A stretch of DNA of 64,000 nt, from NCBI RefSeq assembly GCF_003014715.1, contig NZ_PYAV01000005.1:186001-250000 (forward strand), written 5' to 3'. This stretch comes from Salsuginibacillus halophilus (GTDB taxonomy: Bacteria; Bacillota; Bacilli; Bacillales; Marinococcaceae). The notes beneath the pieces are model-generated. The model was not told where the DNA came from and ran no database searches. It was given only the letters and a program-made list of their open reading frames with translations. A program made the translations under genes and the position numbers. Of this stretch, positions 41,149 to 49,844 are shown piece by piece (the first letter of the stretch is position 1; each line of letters begins with the position of its first letter).

Positions 41149-42696
41149 GTGAGTGAAGAATTCCGAGAAACTCCACAGCTTCCGGAGGAGCCGTCCTCGT
41201 ATTGGCGTGAGCATACGACGCTCACCTCTTATACGAAGCTGAACGAGGATAAACATACGGATGTTGTCATTGCCGGCGGCGGGATCACAGGGATTACGAC
41301 AGCTTACTTGTGTGCGAAAGCCGGTTTTAACGTAGTTCTACTTGAGGCAGGGCGTATTCTGGACGGTACAACGGGTTATACCACCGCCAAAGTAACGGCC
41401 CAGCATCAAATGATTTATGATCAGCTGCGACGCCACTTTGGTGATGAGAATGCTCGCTTGTACTATGAAGCAAACGTTGAAGCAATGGCGTTTATTGAAG
41501 ACACTGTTGAAACATACGGGATTGACTGCGATTACGAAAAACAGGATGCTTACGTTTATACAACGACCAATCAAGGGCTGGGCAAGTTAAAGCGTGAGCA
41601 TGAAGCATACGAAGAACTTAACATCCCTGGTTCATACGTTGATCAGATGCCGCTCTCGCTGGAGGTTAAAGGTGCACTGAAGATGCCTGATCAAGGTCAG
41701 TTTGATCCGGTGAAATTTGCGTCGGCCCTTTTAGCACAAGCGGTTGAACACGGAGCAGTAGTGTTTGAAGATACTCTTGTTGAAGATGTGAATGTTGAAG
41801 ACGGTGTTGTTACAGTCACAACCGATGCAGGCTATCGTGTAATGGCTTCGCACGCAGCGGATGCCTCTCATTTTCCATTTCATGACCATGGTGAGTTTTT
41901 CTTCGCCCGTCTGCATGCTGAGCAGTCTTATACAGTAGCGGCAGAGGTTGAAGATACGTATCCCGGCGGGATGTATATCAGCCTTGAAAAGCCGGTGCGT
42001 TCAATTCGGTCGGTAAATACAAAAAATGAAAAGTTATGGCTATTTGGCGGGGAAGGTCACAAAACAGGACAGGGACAGGATGAATTGCATCATTATGAAG
42101 CATTAAAGCAATTTGCTGATGAGAATTTCACAACGAAGAGCTTTCCTTATCGTTGGTCGTCGCACGATATTTTCACGCTCGATAATTTTCCGTTGGTCGG
42201 TGAAGCTGACAAAGATCTGCCTAAAGTTTATACAGCAACTGGCTTTCAAAAGTGGGGCATGACCAACGGCACGGTTGCTGCAATGATTATAGCTGGAGAA
42301 GTGACCGGTGAGAAAAGTCGATATGCTTCGTTGTTCTCACCGCAGCGTTTCGTTACGGATCCTAGCTTAAAAACACTTTTAAAACAGGGCGCCAATACCG
42401 CCGGTGCTTTTATGAAAGGTAAATTTGGTGAAGGTTTACTTGATCCGGAAGAGTTAAACCCTGATGAAGGTTCGCATGTGAAATACGAAGGCAGCCATGC
42501 CGGTGCTTATCGGGACAAAGACGGCCGGCTGCACATCGTCGATACGACCTGCACACATATGCAGTGTGAAGTGGAATGGAATGAAGGCGATCGAACGTGG
42601 GATTGTCCATGCCACGGTTCTCGGTTTAACTATGATGGTGAAGTTTTGACAGGTCCGGCAAAAAAACCGCTGGAACAGTTAAACGTTTCCGAGTAG
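41149..42696 (+). CDS. FAD-dependent oxidoreductase with C-terminal Rieske domain (YhfW-like)
   Basis: A 515-residue two-domain enzyme. The N-terminal DAO-fold FAD domain has TDVVIAGGGITGITTAYLCA and VVLLEAGRILDGTTGYTTAK (about 35-75). The C-terminal Rieske [2Fe-2S] domain (about 430-515) has CTHMQC and CPCHGSRFNYDG ligand motifs (C-x-H and C-x2-H). This fusion is seen in B. subtilis YhfW; the substrate is unknown. The GTG start follows AAAGGATGTGGTGAT. The 3' end overlaps the convergent nitronate monooxygenase gene by 18 bases. Confidence 0.88.
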   Translation: MSEEFRETPQLPEEPSSYWREHTTLTSYTKLNEDKHTDVVIAGGGITGITTAYLCAKAGFNVVLLEAGRILDGTTGYTTAKVTAQHQMIYDQLRRHFGDENARLYYEANVEAMAFIEDTVETYGIDCDYEKQDAYVYTTTNQGLGKLKREHEAYEELNIPGSYVDQMPLSLEVKGALKMPDQGQFDPVKFASALLAQAVEHGAVVFEDTLVEDVNVEDGVVTVTTDAGYRVMASHAADASHFPFHDHGEFFFARLHAEQSYTVAAEVEDTYPGGMYISLEKPVRSIRSVNTKNEKLWLFGGEGHKTGQGQDELHHYEALKQFADENFTTKSFPYRWSSHDIFTLDNFPLVGEADKDLPKVYTATGFQKWGMTNGTVAAMIIAGEVTGEKSRYASLFSPQRFVTDPSLKTLLKQGANTAGAFMKGKFGEGLLDPEELNPDEGSHVKYEGSHAGAYRDKDGRLHIVDTTCTHMQCEVEWNEGDRTWDCPCHGSRFNYDGEVLTGPAKKPLEQLNVSE

Positions 42697-43755
42697 CTTA
42701 TCTGTATCTTTAGTAATGGTTTCAATGATTTCATGCACTGCATGCTTACTACTAAGCCGCGGGCTTTGTCCGGACCATAGGGACATAAGCTCCGGCTTAT
42801 TTTGATCGGCAGCAGCTTTACGTATCGGTGCTGTAATATGATGTTGGATCGGATAAGTGGGAAAGTCATTCTCAAAATCTACCATATCACGTATAAACTG
42901 ATTGGCTAGCCCGCGGGCAGGTTTGCCGCTGAATGCTTTAGTGATAACAGTATCGCTTTCTTTACTCTTTAAGATGTGCGCTTTATGAAGGGGATGAGCA
43001 CTGCTTTCTTCGGCGGTTACAAATGCCGTCCCAAGCTGAACGGCTCGAGCTCCAAGCATCAATGAGGCCGCCGTTGTTCGACCGTCCATAATGCCGCCAG
43101 CAGCGACTACCGGAATATGAACGTGATCACACATTTGTGGAACGAGCGACATTGTACCAATCATTCCGGCGCTAAATGAGGTGTTAAAGGTGCCGCGATG
43201 GCCGCCTGCTTCACTCCCTTGTGCTACAACCATATCCATCCCGGCAGCTTCGTTCGCGACGCCCTCGTCAACAGTAGTAGCAGTGCCAATAAGTGTGATG
43301 CCTGCCGCTTTCAATGCTTGTACCACTTGTGCCGGCGGCAGTCCGAACGTGAAGCTGACCACCGGAACGTTATGCTGTTTAACAATTTCAATTTGCTTTG
43401 CGAACAAAGTTTGATCTGGATAAGGTGAAGTTATAGCGTCTACAAGATTCAGTTTTTCTCGATATACAGCTGTTTGATCTTTAGAAAACTGAATAGCTTC
43501 ACGCTCATTTTCCGGATATTCGGGCACGAACAAGTTCACTGAAAAGGGCTTGTCAGTGGAGCGCTTTACTTTTGTTAAAGCTTCATCTAAAGCATCACCA
43601 CTCATATAGCCGGCGCCGATGGAACCTAACCCGCCGGCATTAGAAACAGCAGCCACAAGCGCAGGCGAGGTAATCCCACCGGCCATACCTGCTTGAATGA
43701 TTGGAAGTTCAATGTTTAACATTTTTGTAATTGTCGTGGTTCTCCAGTCGTTCAT
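42679..43755 (-). CDS. Nitronate monooxygenase (2-nitropropane dioxygenase family)
   Basis: A 358-residue FMN-binding TIM barrel. It has LPIIQAGMAGGITSPALVAAVSNAGGLG near the N-terminus (given here only as family identity, residues about 17-45). GSEAGGHRG (about 188-196) contains the catalytic-type His, and VAAGGIMDGRTTAASLMLGA (about 229-248) is the phosphate-binding loop region. These define the NMO/FabK-like family; it oxidises alkyl nitronates or propionate 3-nitronate. GGAGGTTTGAAAAG supplies the start site. Confidence 0.9.
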   Translation of the reverse strand: MNDWRTTTITKMLNIELPIIQAGMAGGITSPALVAAVSNAGGLGSIGAGYMSGDALDEALTKVKRSTDKPFSVNLFVPEYPENEREAIQFSKDQTAVYREKLNLVDAITSPYPDQTLFAKQIEIVKQHNVPVVSFTFGLPPAQVVQALKAAGITLIGTATTVDEGVANEAAGMDMVVAQGSEAGGHRGTFNTSFSAGMIGTMSLVPQMCDHVHIPVVAAGGIMDGRTTAASLMLGARAVQLGTAFVTAEESSAHPLHKAHILKSKESDTVITKAFSGKPARGLANQFIRDMVDFENDFPTYPIQHHITAPIRKAAADQNKPELMSLWSGQSPRLSSKHAVHEIIETITKDTDKLLGNV

Positions 43756-43841
43756 CTTTTCAAACCTCCATGAAAGTAAATCGTTTTCATTTATTATAAC
43801 TTACATGGAGGAAACAGCGCTAAGCATGACATCGTGCCAGT

Positions 43842-44195
43842 TCATTTCCGAGAAAAGCAGCGTCCCCATTGTAAATTCATCGTTAACTTACAGCAGCTTC
43901 CAAATGTTTCAGCATCTTCATCCATCTTAAAAGTGACAGAAGTGGGTGTGTAAGAAACCTCAACAGCAGAGTCAATTTGAAGGCTGTTGATGATTCGTTC
44001 GACTTCCTCCTTATCGTTAACTTCAGCGGCAGCCATTAACTGCTGCATAAGATCAGGCGAAGAAGTTAATTGGTTGATAAGGGCGGAACCTTTGTTTAAT
44101 AAGTTTTGATAATGAGCTAAGGATGCTTCAAAATATTGAATATCCGGGTTGCGTCTCTCTGTAGTATCCGAGAAAATAAATGTTCGCTGCAGCAT
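43842..44195 (-). CDS. Uncharacterised small Bacillaceae protein
   Basis: A 117-residue protein. The ATG at 44195 sits five bases after GAGGGAGGT; a TTG two codons earlier is inside the site. The middle is the most conserved-looking part: SSPDLMQQLMAAAEVNDKEE (about 45-65), followed by VERIINSLQID and VSYTPTSVTFKM. The extreme C-terminus (GSCCKLTMNLQWGRCFSRK) is Cys-containing. No signal peptide is visible. I do not recognise a function. Its start faces the rRNA methyltransferase gene across a 140-base divergent promoter region. Confidence 0.68.
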   Translation of the reverse strand: MLQRTFIFSDTTERRNPDIQYFEASLAHYQNLLNKGSALINQLTSSPDLMQQLMAAAEVNDKEEVERIINSLQIDSAVEVSYTPTSVTFKMDEDAETFGSCCKLTMNLQWGRCFSRK

Positions 44196-44338
44196 GAGCA
44201 ACCTCCCTCATGTCTAAGTTAGGTACACTTCATATTATGCAAATATCCGCTCATTTGTGCGGCTTGCAACGGCGGCGTGTGTGAGCTATATTCAAGGCAC
44301 TTATTGAAATAGGATAAAGAGGAAAGGAAGATTGAATC

Positions 44339-45538
44339 ATGGATGAGTTTCATATATATGTTCAAGAAGAAACAAAAGCAGCTTTAATGTCGGGCAGTCC
44401 ATTAATTCCTAAAGACGGCCTCATGCCAGGTCAAACACTGCCTGATGAAGGCACCGTCGTTCACGTTAGATCAGCTGATGACGAGCTGATTGGTACTGGT
44501 TATATCGGTGAACAAACAAAAGGTGTAGGCTGGCTTGTATCGCGCCGGGCAGATACCGTCATGGATGCGTCATTTTTTGCTGAAAAAATACAACAAGCTT
44601 GGCATCACCGGAGAAGTTTGCATCAATCTCAAGAGACGACCGCTTATCGTATTTTTAACGGTGAAGGAGATGGGGTTGGTGGGTTAGCGATTGATTATTA
44701 TCATGGCTACGCCTTGATTCACTGGTACAGCGCCGGCATTTTTGCGTTTCAAACTGAAGTGCTTCAAGCGTTGGCAGCATTGCCAGGTGTTCAAGGAGTT
44801 TACGAGAAAAAGCGGTTTGAAACTGGAGCTATTGTCGAAGAAGAAGAAGACTTCGTTCAAGGGGAGCGGGCGCCGGAACCGCTCATCGTTCATGAGAATG
44901 GGATCAATTATGCTGTGGATCTTGATGATGGTCCGATGACGGGGATTTTTTTAGATCAGCGACACGTCCGCCGCAAGATTCGTGATGAATATGCAAGAGG
45001 CCGAACTGTGTTAAATACATTTTCTTATACAGGAGCTTTTTCTGTAAGTGCAGCATTAGGAGGGGCAGTGCATACGACAAGCGTCGACTTAGCAAACCGG
45101 AGTTACGCAAAGACCGTTGAACAATTCAGTATAAATGGCTTGGATTATGAAGCACATGACATTGTCGTTCAAGATGTTTTTCAATACTTTAAGCGTGCGA
45201 AAAAGCAAGATAAGGCATTTGATCTTGTTGTTGTTGATCCGCCGAGCTTTGCCCGTAGTAAAAAGAAAACTTTCAGTGTGAAAAAAGATTATCAAGCACT
45301 ATTGGAAGAAGTCATTGCAGTTACTGCAAATGATGGGATTGTGGTAGCTTCAACAAATGCAAATGTCGTGGCGATGAAAAAGTTCCGCTCTTTTGTAGAT
45401 CGTGCCTGCCAATCAATGAAGCTTGATTATCAAATTTTAGAAACCCACCGGCTGCCGGAGGATTTCCCAACTGTGAAAACAAAGGCTTACGATAGCGATT
45501 ATTTAAAAGTCATCATTTTTAAAGTGAGTCGAAAGTAA
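44339..45538 (+). CDS. Class I SAM-dependent rRNA methyltransferase (RlmI/YwbD-like)
   Basis: A 399-residue protein with an N-terminal PUA-like domain (VHVRSADDELIGTGYI). A RNase-H-like middle follows (RIFNGEGDGVGGLAIDYYHG), then the Rossmann methyltransferase domain with GIFLDQRHVRRKIRDEYA, VLNTFSYTGAFSVSAALGGA and the catalytic-type VVDPPSFARSKKKT. These match RlmI-type 23S rRNA m5C methyltransferases; the exact target base is inferred only from the family. AGAGGAAAGG lies upstream of the ATG. Confidence 0.9.
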   Translation: MDEFHIYVQEETKAALMSGSPLIPKDGLMPGQTLPDEGTVVHVRSADDELIGTGYIGEQTKGVGWLVSRRADTVMDASFFAEKIQQAWHHRRSLHQSQETTAYRIFNGEGDGVGGLAIDYYHGYALIHWYSAGIFAFQTEVLQALAALPGVQGVYEKKRFETGAIVEEEEDFVQGERAPEPLIVHENGINYAVDLDDGPMTGIFLDQRHVRRKIRDEYARGRTVLNTFSYTGAFSVSAALGGAVHTTSVDLANRSYAKTVEQFSINGLDYEAHDIVVQDVFQYFKRAKKQDKAFDLVVVDPPSFARSKKKTFSVKKDYQALLEEVIAVTANDGIVVASTNANVVAMKKFRSFVDRACQSMKLDYQILETHRLPEDFPTVKTKAYDSDYLKVIIFKVSRK

Positions 45539-45655
45539 TTAGTTTGAACAAACTAGATTTAAAGTCTTGCTAAAAAGGGTATTTGGAACTAATTAGATTT
45601 TTGCGATATGTAAGTAATTAAGAAGTTATGATGATATGGAAAGAGGGTGAGGAGC

Positions 45656-46792
45656 ATGCAGAACGAGATTCTTCGAAAAGCAGAACAAAAAGAGCATGTT
45701 CGGTTTGTCATTCTCGCCCTGCTCGTTGTATTTCCTGTTTTTCTATTTATTAATCTGATAGATGTACTGTTTCTCGGCAGAAATATGAATGTTACGGCGT
45801 TTATTATGCAGTCAATGTTTGGGTTAGCTTTATTTGCCGTTGTTTTGTCAATCTTTGTGAAACGTTATTTACGTACTGTCATTGAGAGCCGTGCTTACAA
45901 AGCCTTGTTTAAAAATCCCATTTATCCTGCGTTTGTTTTAACCCCGGCTGGGCGAATTGTGGAGGTGAATAGTGAGCTTGCAGATCTTATCGGTTATGAT
46001 AGTGAAGAGCTCGCAGGTCGCTCCAGCCAGGAGTTTCTTCCGGTAAATGACACTGCGTTTACCACAATGATTGAGCGTATTAAAGCTAAAGATGTACCTC
46101 GTTTTCATACAAACTTTTTACATCGCGATGGTCATCTAATTGAGGTGGAGTTAACTGTAACGGTGATGACGTTAAAAAATCGAGTTGTGGGTATTGTAGG
46201 CATGGGCCGGGACCGGACAGAAGAACTACGCCTTGAAAGAGAGCTTAGAGATCAAGCAAATATTGATGGTTTGACGGGTGTGTTGAATCGGCGGGCGTTT
46301 GAAGATGTATTTGAAAAGCGGTGGTCAGAAGCGTTAAAAAGCGGGGAGCCGCTTACTGTCATTCTCGCTGATATTGATGAGTTTAAGAATTACAACGATT
46401 ATTACGGTCACTTAGAAGGGGACTATACCCTCCGTCACGTGGCGCATATTCTTGAAGCAACATGTAAACGGGAACAAGATGCGCTTGCTCGTTACGGTGG
46501 GGAGGAGTTTGCAGCGGTACTTCCGACAACGAACGAGCGGCATGCCCAAATTGTGGCAGAGATGATGAAGCATAGTGTGAGTGCGCGCAAAATTCCACAT
46601 AAAGCCTCCGCTACAAGTGAGTATGTGACGGTAAGTGTTGGTTTTGCTGTCATTACGCCAACAGAACATAACGACCGTCACGAACTTTTAGACCGTGCTG
46701 ATCGCGCTCTATACACTGCTAAGTCCAGTGGTAGAAATCAAGTTTTTGCTTTTCATGAAATTGATGAGGAGCAGCTCGGGACTACACCGTAA
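45656..46792 (+). CDS. Membrane PAS-GGDEF diguanylate cyclase
   Basis: A 378-residue protein, start chosen at the ATG after GAGGGTGA. Two transmembrane segments (about 19-39 and 53-73) are followed by a PAS domain (PAFVLTPAGRIVEVNSELAD, about 90-190), then a GGDEF domain (DGLTGVLNRRAFEDVF to the C-terminus). The active loop is RYGGEEF, which is catalytically competent. An inhibitory I-site RxxD (REQD) is placed five residues before it, so feedback by c-di-GMP is likely. The signal sensed by the PAS domain is unknown. Upstream 45539-45640 is AT-rich, with a repeated AGATTT motif but no clear promoter. Confidence 0.9.
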   Translation: MQNEILRKAEQKEHVRFVILALLVVFPVFLFINLIDVLFLGRNMNVTAFIMQSMFGLALFAVVLSIFVKRYLRTVIESRAYKALFKNPIYPAFVLTPAGRIVEVNSELADLIGYDSEELAGRSSQEFLPVNDTAFTTMIERIKAKDVPRFHTNFLHRDGHLIEVELTVTVMTLKNRVVGIVGMGRDRTEELRLERELRDQANIDGLTGVLNRRAFEDVFEKRWSEALKSGEPLTVILADIDEFKNYNDYYGHLEGDYTLRHVAHILEATCKREQDALARYGGEEFAAVLPTTNERHAQIVAEMMKHSVSARKIPHKASATSEYVTVSVGFAVITPTEHNDRHELLDRADRALYTAKSSGRNQVFAFHEIDEEQLGTTP

Positions 46793-46828
46793 TATGACCT
46801 GTATATAATGTAGGCGTATGTATAATAA

Positions 46829-46887
46829 ACAAGGGCTGACATTGCTTTTCGGCGGACGCAGGTGTCGCCAATGCTTGTCAGCCCTGC
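46829..46887. repeat. Compact foldback derivative of the dispersed repeat
   Basis: AGGGCTGACA (46832-46841) pairs perfectly with TGTCAGCCCT (46876-46885). Between them GCTTTTCGGCGGACGCA copies the first-module start of the full repeats (compare 493-510) and ATGCTTGTCAGCC copies its far end. It therefore looks like the first module with its middle removed. It lies between the convergent GGDEF and aminotransferase genes and may itself act as a terminator. Confidence 0.7.
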
Positions 46888-46931
46888 CTATGAGTTAGCC
46901 TCAAAAATTTGAGACAACTTGATTGAACCTT

Positions 46932-48023
46932 TTAAGGTTGTTTAGGTTCAGTCACGAGCGGCACATGCTTAGTCCAACCGAAACTATCCGTTTGGGAACC
47001 AGTTTGAATGCTAGTAATCGTGTCGTATAAATCGAGCGCCAGCTTTCCAGCTTTGTTTTCGTTAATTGTGATCTCTTCATCTTTCCATTTTAGGATGCCA
47101 ACCGGCGAGATAACGGCAGCTGTACCTGTACCGAAGACTTCTTCAAGCTCGCCGTTTTGGTGAGCTGCAATAACCTCATCTACTGTAATCGGCTCCTCAC
47201 GAATGGTATAGCCCCAGTAACGAATGAGCTCAATGACTGAATCCCGGGTGATTCCAGGAAGGATTGAGCCGTTTAGTGGCGGTGTATAAACTTCCCCATT
47301 GATCTTAAAGAAAATATTCATACTCCCGACTTCTTCAATATACCGCTTTTCTACAGCATCAAGCCATAAAACCTGATCATAACCGTAGGTCGCAGCATTC
47401 ATTTGTGCTTTCAAGCTTGCAGCATAGTTGCCGGCAGTTTTTGCAAAGCCAACACCGCCGCGGACGGAGCGTACAAAGTCGTCTTCAACGTAAATACTTA
47501 CAGGGCTCAGTTGGTCACCGCCAGTATAGTAAGCACCGACTGGTGAGAGGATAATCATTAATTTGTATTGAGCGGCAGGTTTGACGCTTAAGGCAGCTTC
47601 AGTCCCGATAATAAATGGGCGGATGTAAAGCGACTGTCCTTCTTGATTTGGCAGCCAGTCTTGATCAAGTTGGACGAGCTGTTTTAAAGCATCGACAAGA
47701 AAGCGTTCATCTACAGGCGGGATGTTCATTCGTTCATTAGAAGTGTTTAAACGTTGAAAATTTTTATCCGGGCGAAACAGTAAGGCATGATCGCTTGATG
47801 GATAGGCTTTTAAACCTTCAAAAACCGCCTGTCCGTAATGAAACACAATAGAAGCAGGATCCATTTCAAGCGGTGCATAAGGAACAATGCGGGCATCGTG
47901 CCAGCCTTCGTCTTCATGATAGTCCATAACAAACATGTGATCTGTAAAATGGGCCCCAAATGTGAGGTTGTCATAGTCTGGCTTTGCTTTTTTTTCATTT
48001 ACTTTTTCGATTCTTAACTCCAT
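46932..48023 (-). CDS. ilvE: Branched-chain amino acid aminotransferase
   Basis: A 363-residue fold-type IV PLP enzyme that interconverts branched-chain amino acids and their 2-oxo acids. HYGQAVFEGLKAYP (about 62-75), RPFIIGTEAALSVKP and the Lys-containing FAKTAGNYAASLKAQ (about 197) are typical of the long BCAT class. FGTGTAAVISPVGIL (about 315) completes the cofactor pocket. AGGAGGCAGCAAGC precedes the ATG. The divergent neighbour is the acidic surface protein, sharing a 155-base upstream region. Confidence 0.92.
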   Translation of the reverse strand: MELRIEKVNEKKAKPDYDNLTFGAHFTDHMFVMDYHEDEGWHDARIVPYAPLEMDPASIVFHYGQAVFEGLKAYPSSDHALLFRPDKNFQRLNTSNERMNIPPVDERFLVDALKQLVQLDQDWLPNQEGQSLYIRPFIIGTEAALSVKPAAQYKLMIILSPVGAYYTGGDQLSPVSIYVEDDFVRSVRGGVGFAKTAGNYAASLKAQMNAATYGYDQVLWLDAVEKRYIEEVGSMNIFFKINGEVYTPPLNGSILPGITRDSVIELIRYWGYTIREEPITVDEVIAAHQNGELEEVFGTGTAAVISPVGILKWKDEEITINENKAGKLALDLYDTITSIQTGSQTDSFGWTKHVPLVTEPKQP

Positions 48024-48179
48024 GCTTGCTGCCTCCTAAGATGACTAGCGAAAGTTTTATAACTATATGTATTTTATCATAATTCAAAAAAAAATCTGTA
48101 GATATGTTTAAGATAATTTACAGCGTGGAAACCAATAGATTGTAACACAAAATAATTCAATTCATTGGAGGATTTTCTC

Positions 48180-48716
48180 ATGTCAAAACCACAGAACGTA
48201 CTTAGCCTTAAATCATTAGGTAAGCTCTCAGCAGCTACTGTACTTACTTTTGGTTTGTCACTTGCCGCTGTTCAAGGTGCATTTGCTGATGACGATAATG
48301 ACGACGATGTTGAAGCAGAGGTTGAAGTTGAAGGCGACACAGATGTAGACGTAGACACGGACAATGGTGATGTAGATACAGATGACGGTGAAGAAGCTGT
48401 TATTGACGAAGATGGCGACATTGACGACGTCGACACTGAAGATGAAGATGGTGTTGAAGTTGATGGTGAAGGCGACGCTGATGCAGAAGCAGGCGTTGAA
48501 GAAGACGGTGACGAAGATGCAGACGCTGATGTAGAAGCAGGCGTTGAAGCTGATTATGACGATGAAGATGAAGCTGAAGCAGGATACGGTTATGACGAAG
48601 GTGATGAGCTTCCAGCAACAGCTTCTGCTTACCCGCTAGGCCTTGGTGCCGGCTTGATGATGGCAGCAGCAGGTGCGTTTATGCTGTTCAACCGTCGTTC
48701 TTCGGTAAAAGCGTAG
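48180..48716 (+). CDS. Acidic wall-anchored surface protein with LPATA sorting signal
   Basis: A 178-residue secreted protein; the ATG follows TTGGAGGA by seven bases. The signal peptide (about 1-36, ending VQGAFA) leads into a domain of about 105 residues made almost only of Asp, Glu, Val, Gly and Ala (VDVDTDNGDVDTDDGEE type). Then come GYGYDEGDELPATASAYPLG, a hydrophobic span and NRRSSVKA. The LPATA motif, transmembrane segment and positive tail form a sortase sorting signal of the LPxTA type used by class D sortases. The sortase-like gene lies 250 bases downstream. The acidic domain may bind cations or retain water in brine; this is inference. Confidence 0.82.
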   Translation: MSKPQNVLSLKSLGKLSAATVLTFGLSLAAVQGAFADDDNDDDVEAEVEVEGDTDVDVDTDNGDVDTDDGEEAVIDEDGDIDDVDTEDEDGVEVDGEGDADAEAGVEEDGDEDADADVEAGVEADYDDEDEAEAGYGYDEGDELPATASAYPLGLGAGLMMAAAGAFMLFNRRSSVKA

Positions 48717-48744
48717 TTTTAAATTAAGTCAATAACTATTTAAG

Positions 48745-48793
48745 AGAAGCGCTCTGTTTGATCCCTTGTAGGATCAGCAGAGCGCTTTTTTGA
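48745..48793 (+). terminator. Terminator after the acidic surface protein gene
   Basis: AAGCGCTCTG and CAGAGCGCTT pair outside an inner TGATCC/GGATCA stem, followed by TTTTTT. It separates the surface protein from the sortase gene, so the sortase probably has its own promoter. Confidence 0.85.
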
Positions 48794-48811
48794 TCATGTT
48801 TAGGTGAGAAC

Positions 48812-48842
48812 CCCCCGCTTTACACTTTGTAGAAAGTGGGGG
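48812..48842. other. Unassigned hairpin ahead of the sortase gene
   Basis: CCCCCGCTTT and AAAGTGGGGG pair around an 11-base loop, with no T-run on the plus strand. It lies about 130 bases upstream of the sortase start. It could be an operator or a minus-strand terminator; no partner is evident. Confidence 0.35.
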
Positions 48843-48971
48843 ACAAGGAGCAGAAGAAAGACTGTAGCGCACTCAGAAGTTTAAGATTTGGTTAAAGATG
48901 GTTGCAATTCTTTTGTTTCTTTCTAAGTGGTGGTAAGGTATAAGTGTACAAACCATCAAGGAGGATCATAA

Positions 48972-49616
48972 ATGAAAAAGCCCACAATTTTAACAGTCGG
49001 TGCGACGGTTGTAATGTTCGGGCTGGTTGGCTGTTCAGATGAAGAAGATTTGGAAAGTGTTGAAAGCAAAGAATCTTCTGAAGTCGTGCATACGAGCGGT
49101 CCACAGCTGGATGCAGACGTTGAAACTTTTATCGAAGGTGAACAAGAAGAGTCTGTGGAAGCTGAAGACGAGAACAACCCTTATGATCAATCGTATTCAT
49201 ATAATCAAGGACAAGAAGTGGCTGAACTTCATGTGCCAACAATAAGCAGCTCATATCCGGTGTATTGGGGAACAGATGAAGCAACGTTGGATCAAGGCGT
49301 AGGTTATCATGTGAGTGACTTTACAACACCACCAGATGGTGAGCGGCATACGGTTGTGTCAGGACACCGGGATACCGTTTTTAGTGAACTTGGGGCTTTA
49401 GAAGAAGGGCACGCTTTGTCCGTAGATTTCGAAGGGAAAACTTATCATTATACAATTGAAGACATTTGGATTACTGATAAGGATGATCGTACAGTGATCG
49501 TTCGCCACGATGAACCGACATTAACGTTAACGACTTGTTATCCGTTTGATTATATCGGAGCAGCACCGGACCGTTATATTGTTCAGGCTAGCCTTGATTA
49601 TGTCGAGGAACATTAG
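48972..49616 (+). CDS. Class D sortase, apparently a lipoprotein
   Basis: A 214-residue protein with AAGGAGGATCATAA upstream. The N-terminus is MKKPTILTVGATVVMFGLVGC, a signal peptide ending in a lipobox-like LVGC rather than an ordinary uncleaved anchor. An acidic linker (about 23-80) leads to the sortase domain: VSGHRDTVF with catalytic His (about 136), LTLTTCYPFDYIG with catalytic Cys (about 180) and the Arg in APDRYIVQA. Class D sortases favour LPxTA signals, as in the neighbouring gene. Wall attachment of that protein is the likely job. Confidence 0.85.
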   Translation: MKKPTILTVGATVVMFGLVGCSDEEDLESVESKESSEVVHTSGPQLDADVETFIEGEQEESVEAEDENNPYDQSYSYNQGQEVAELHVPTISSSYPVYWGTDEATLDQGVGYHVSDFTTPPDGERHTVVSGHRDTVFSELGALEEGHALSVDFEGKTYHYTIEDIWITDKDDRTVIVRHDEPTLTLTTCYPFDYIGAAPDRYIVQASLDYVEEH

Positions 49617-49642
49617 AATCAAAACAAAATTAAAATCAATTA

Positions 49643-49677
49643 AGCCTGTGCCGTTTACTTGCGTGCACAGGCTTTTC
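49643..49677 (+). terminator. Terminator after the sortase gene
   Basis: AAGCCTGTGC and GCACAGGCTT pair around CGTTTACTTGCGT, followed by TTCATT. It ends the sortase transcript before the chemoreceptor gene. Confidence 0.75.
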
Positions 49678-49844
49678 ATTCCTTATAAATACATAATAGT
49701 AAATTGATTCTAAAGATGTAGTCAATCTTGTCTAAAAGGTTAAAAAGTCCTTTATATATCGAGCAAGTTTAGATAATATCATCTTCGGGAAATACATCGG
49801 TAATAATGTATGTGAAACTTTATAACTAAGGGGCGGTTTTTGCG

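Noticed and set aside
45541-45640. Regulatory direct repeats (AGATTT motifs) upstream of the GGDEF gene
   Set aside because: Two short AT-rich matches are not enough to support an operator, and no clear promoter accompanies them.
48400-48618. Minus-strand His/Leu/Arg-rich frame opposite the acidic surface protein
   Set aside because: It is the antisense translation of GAY/GAR-rich codons; the plus-strand gene has the signal peptide, sorting signal and ribosome binding site.
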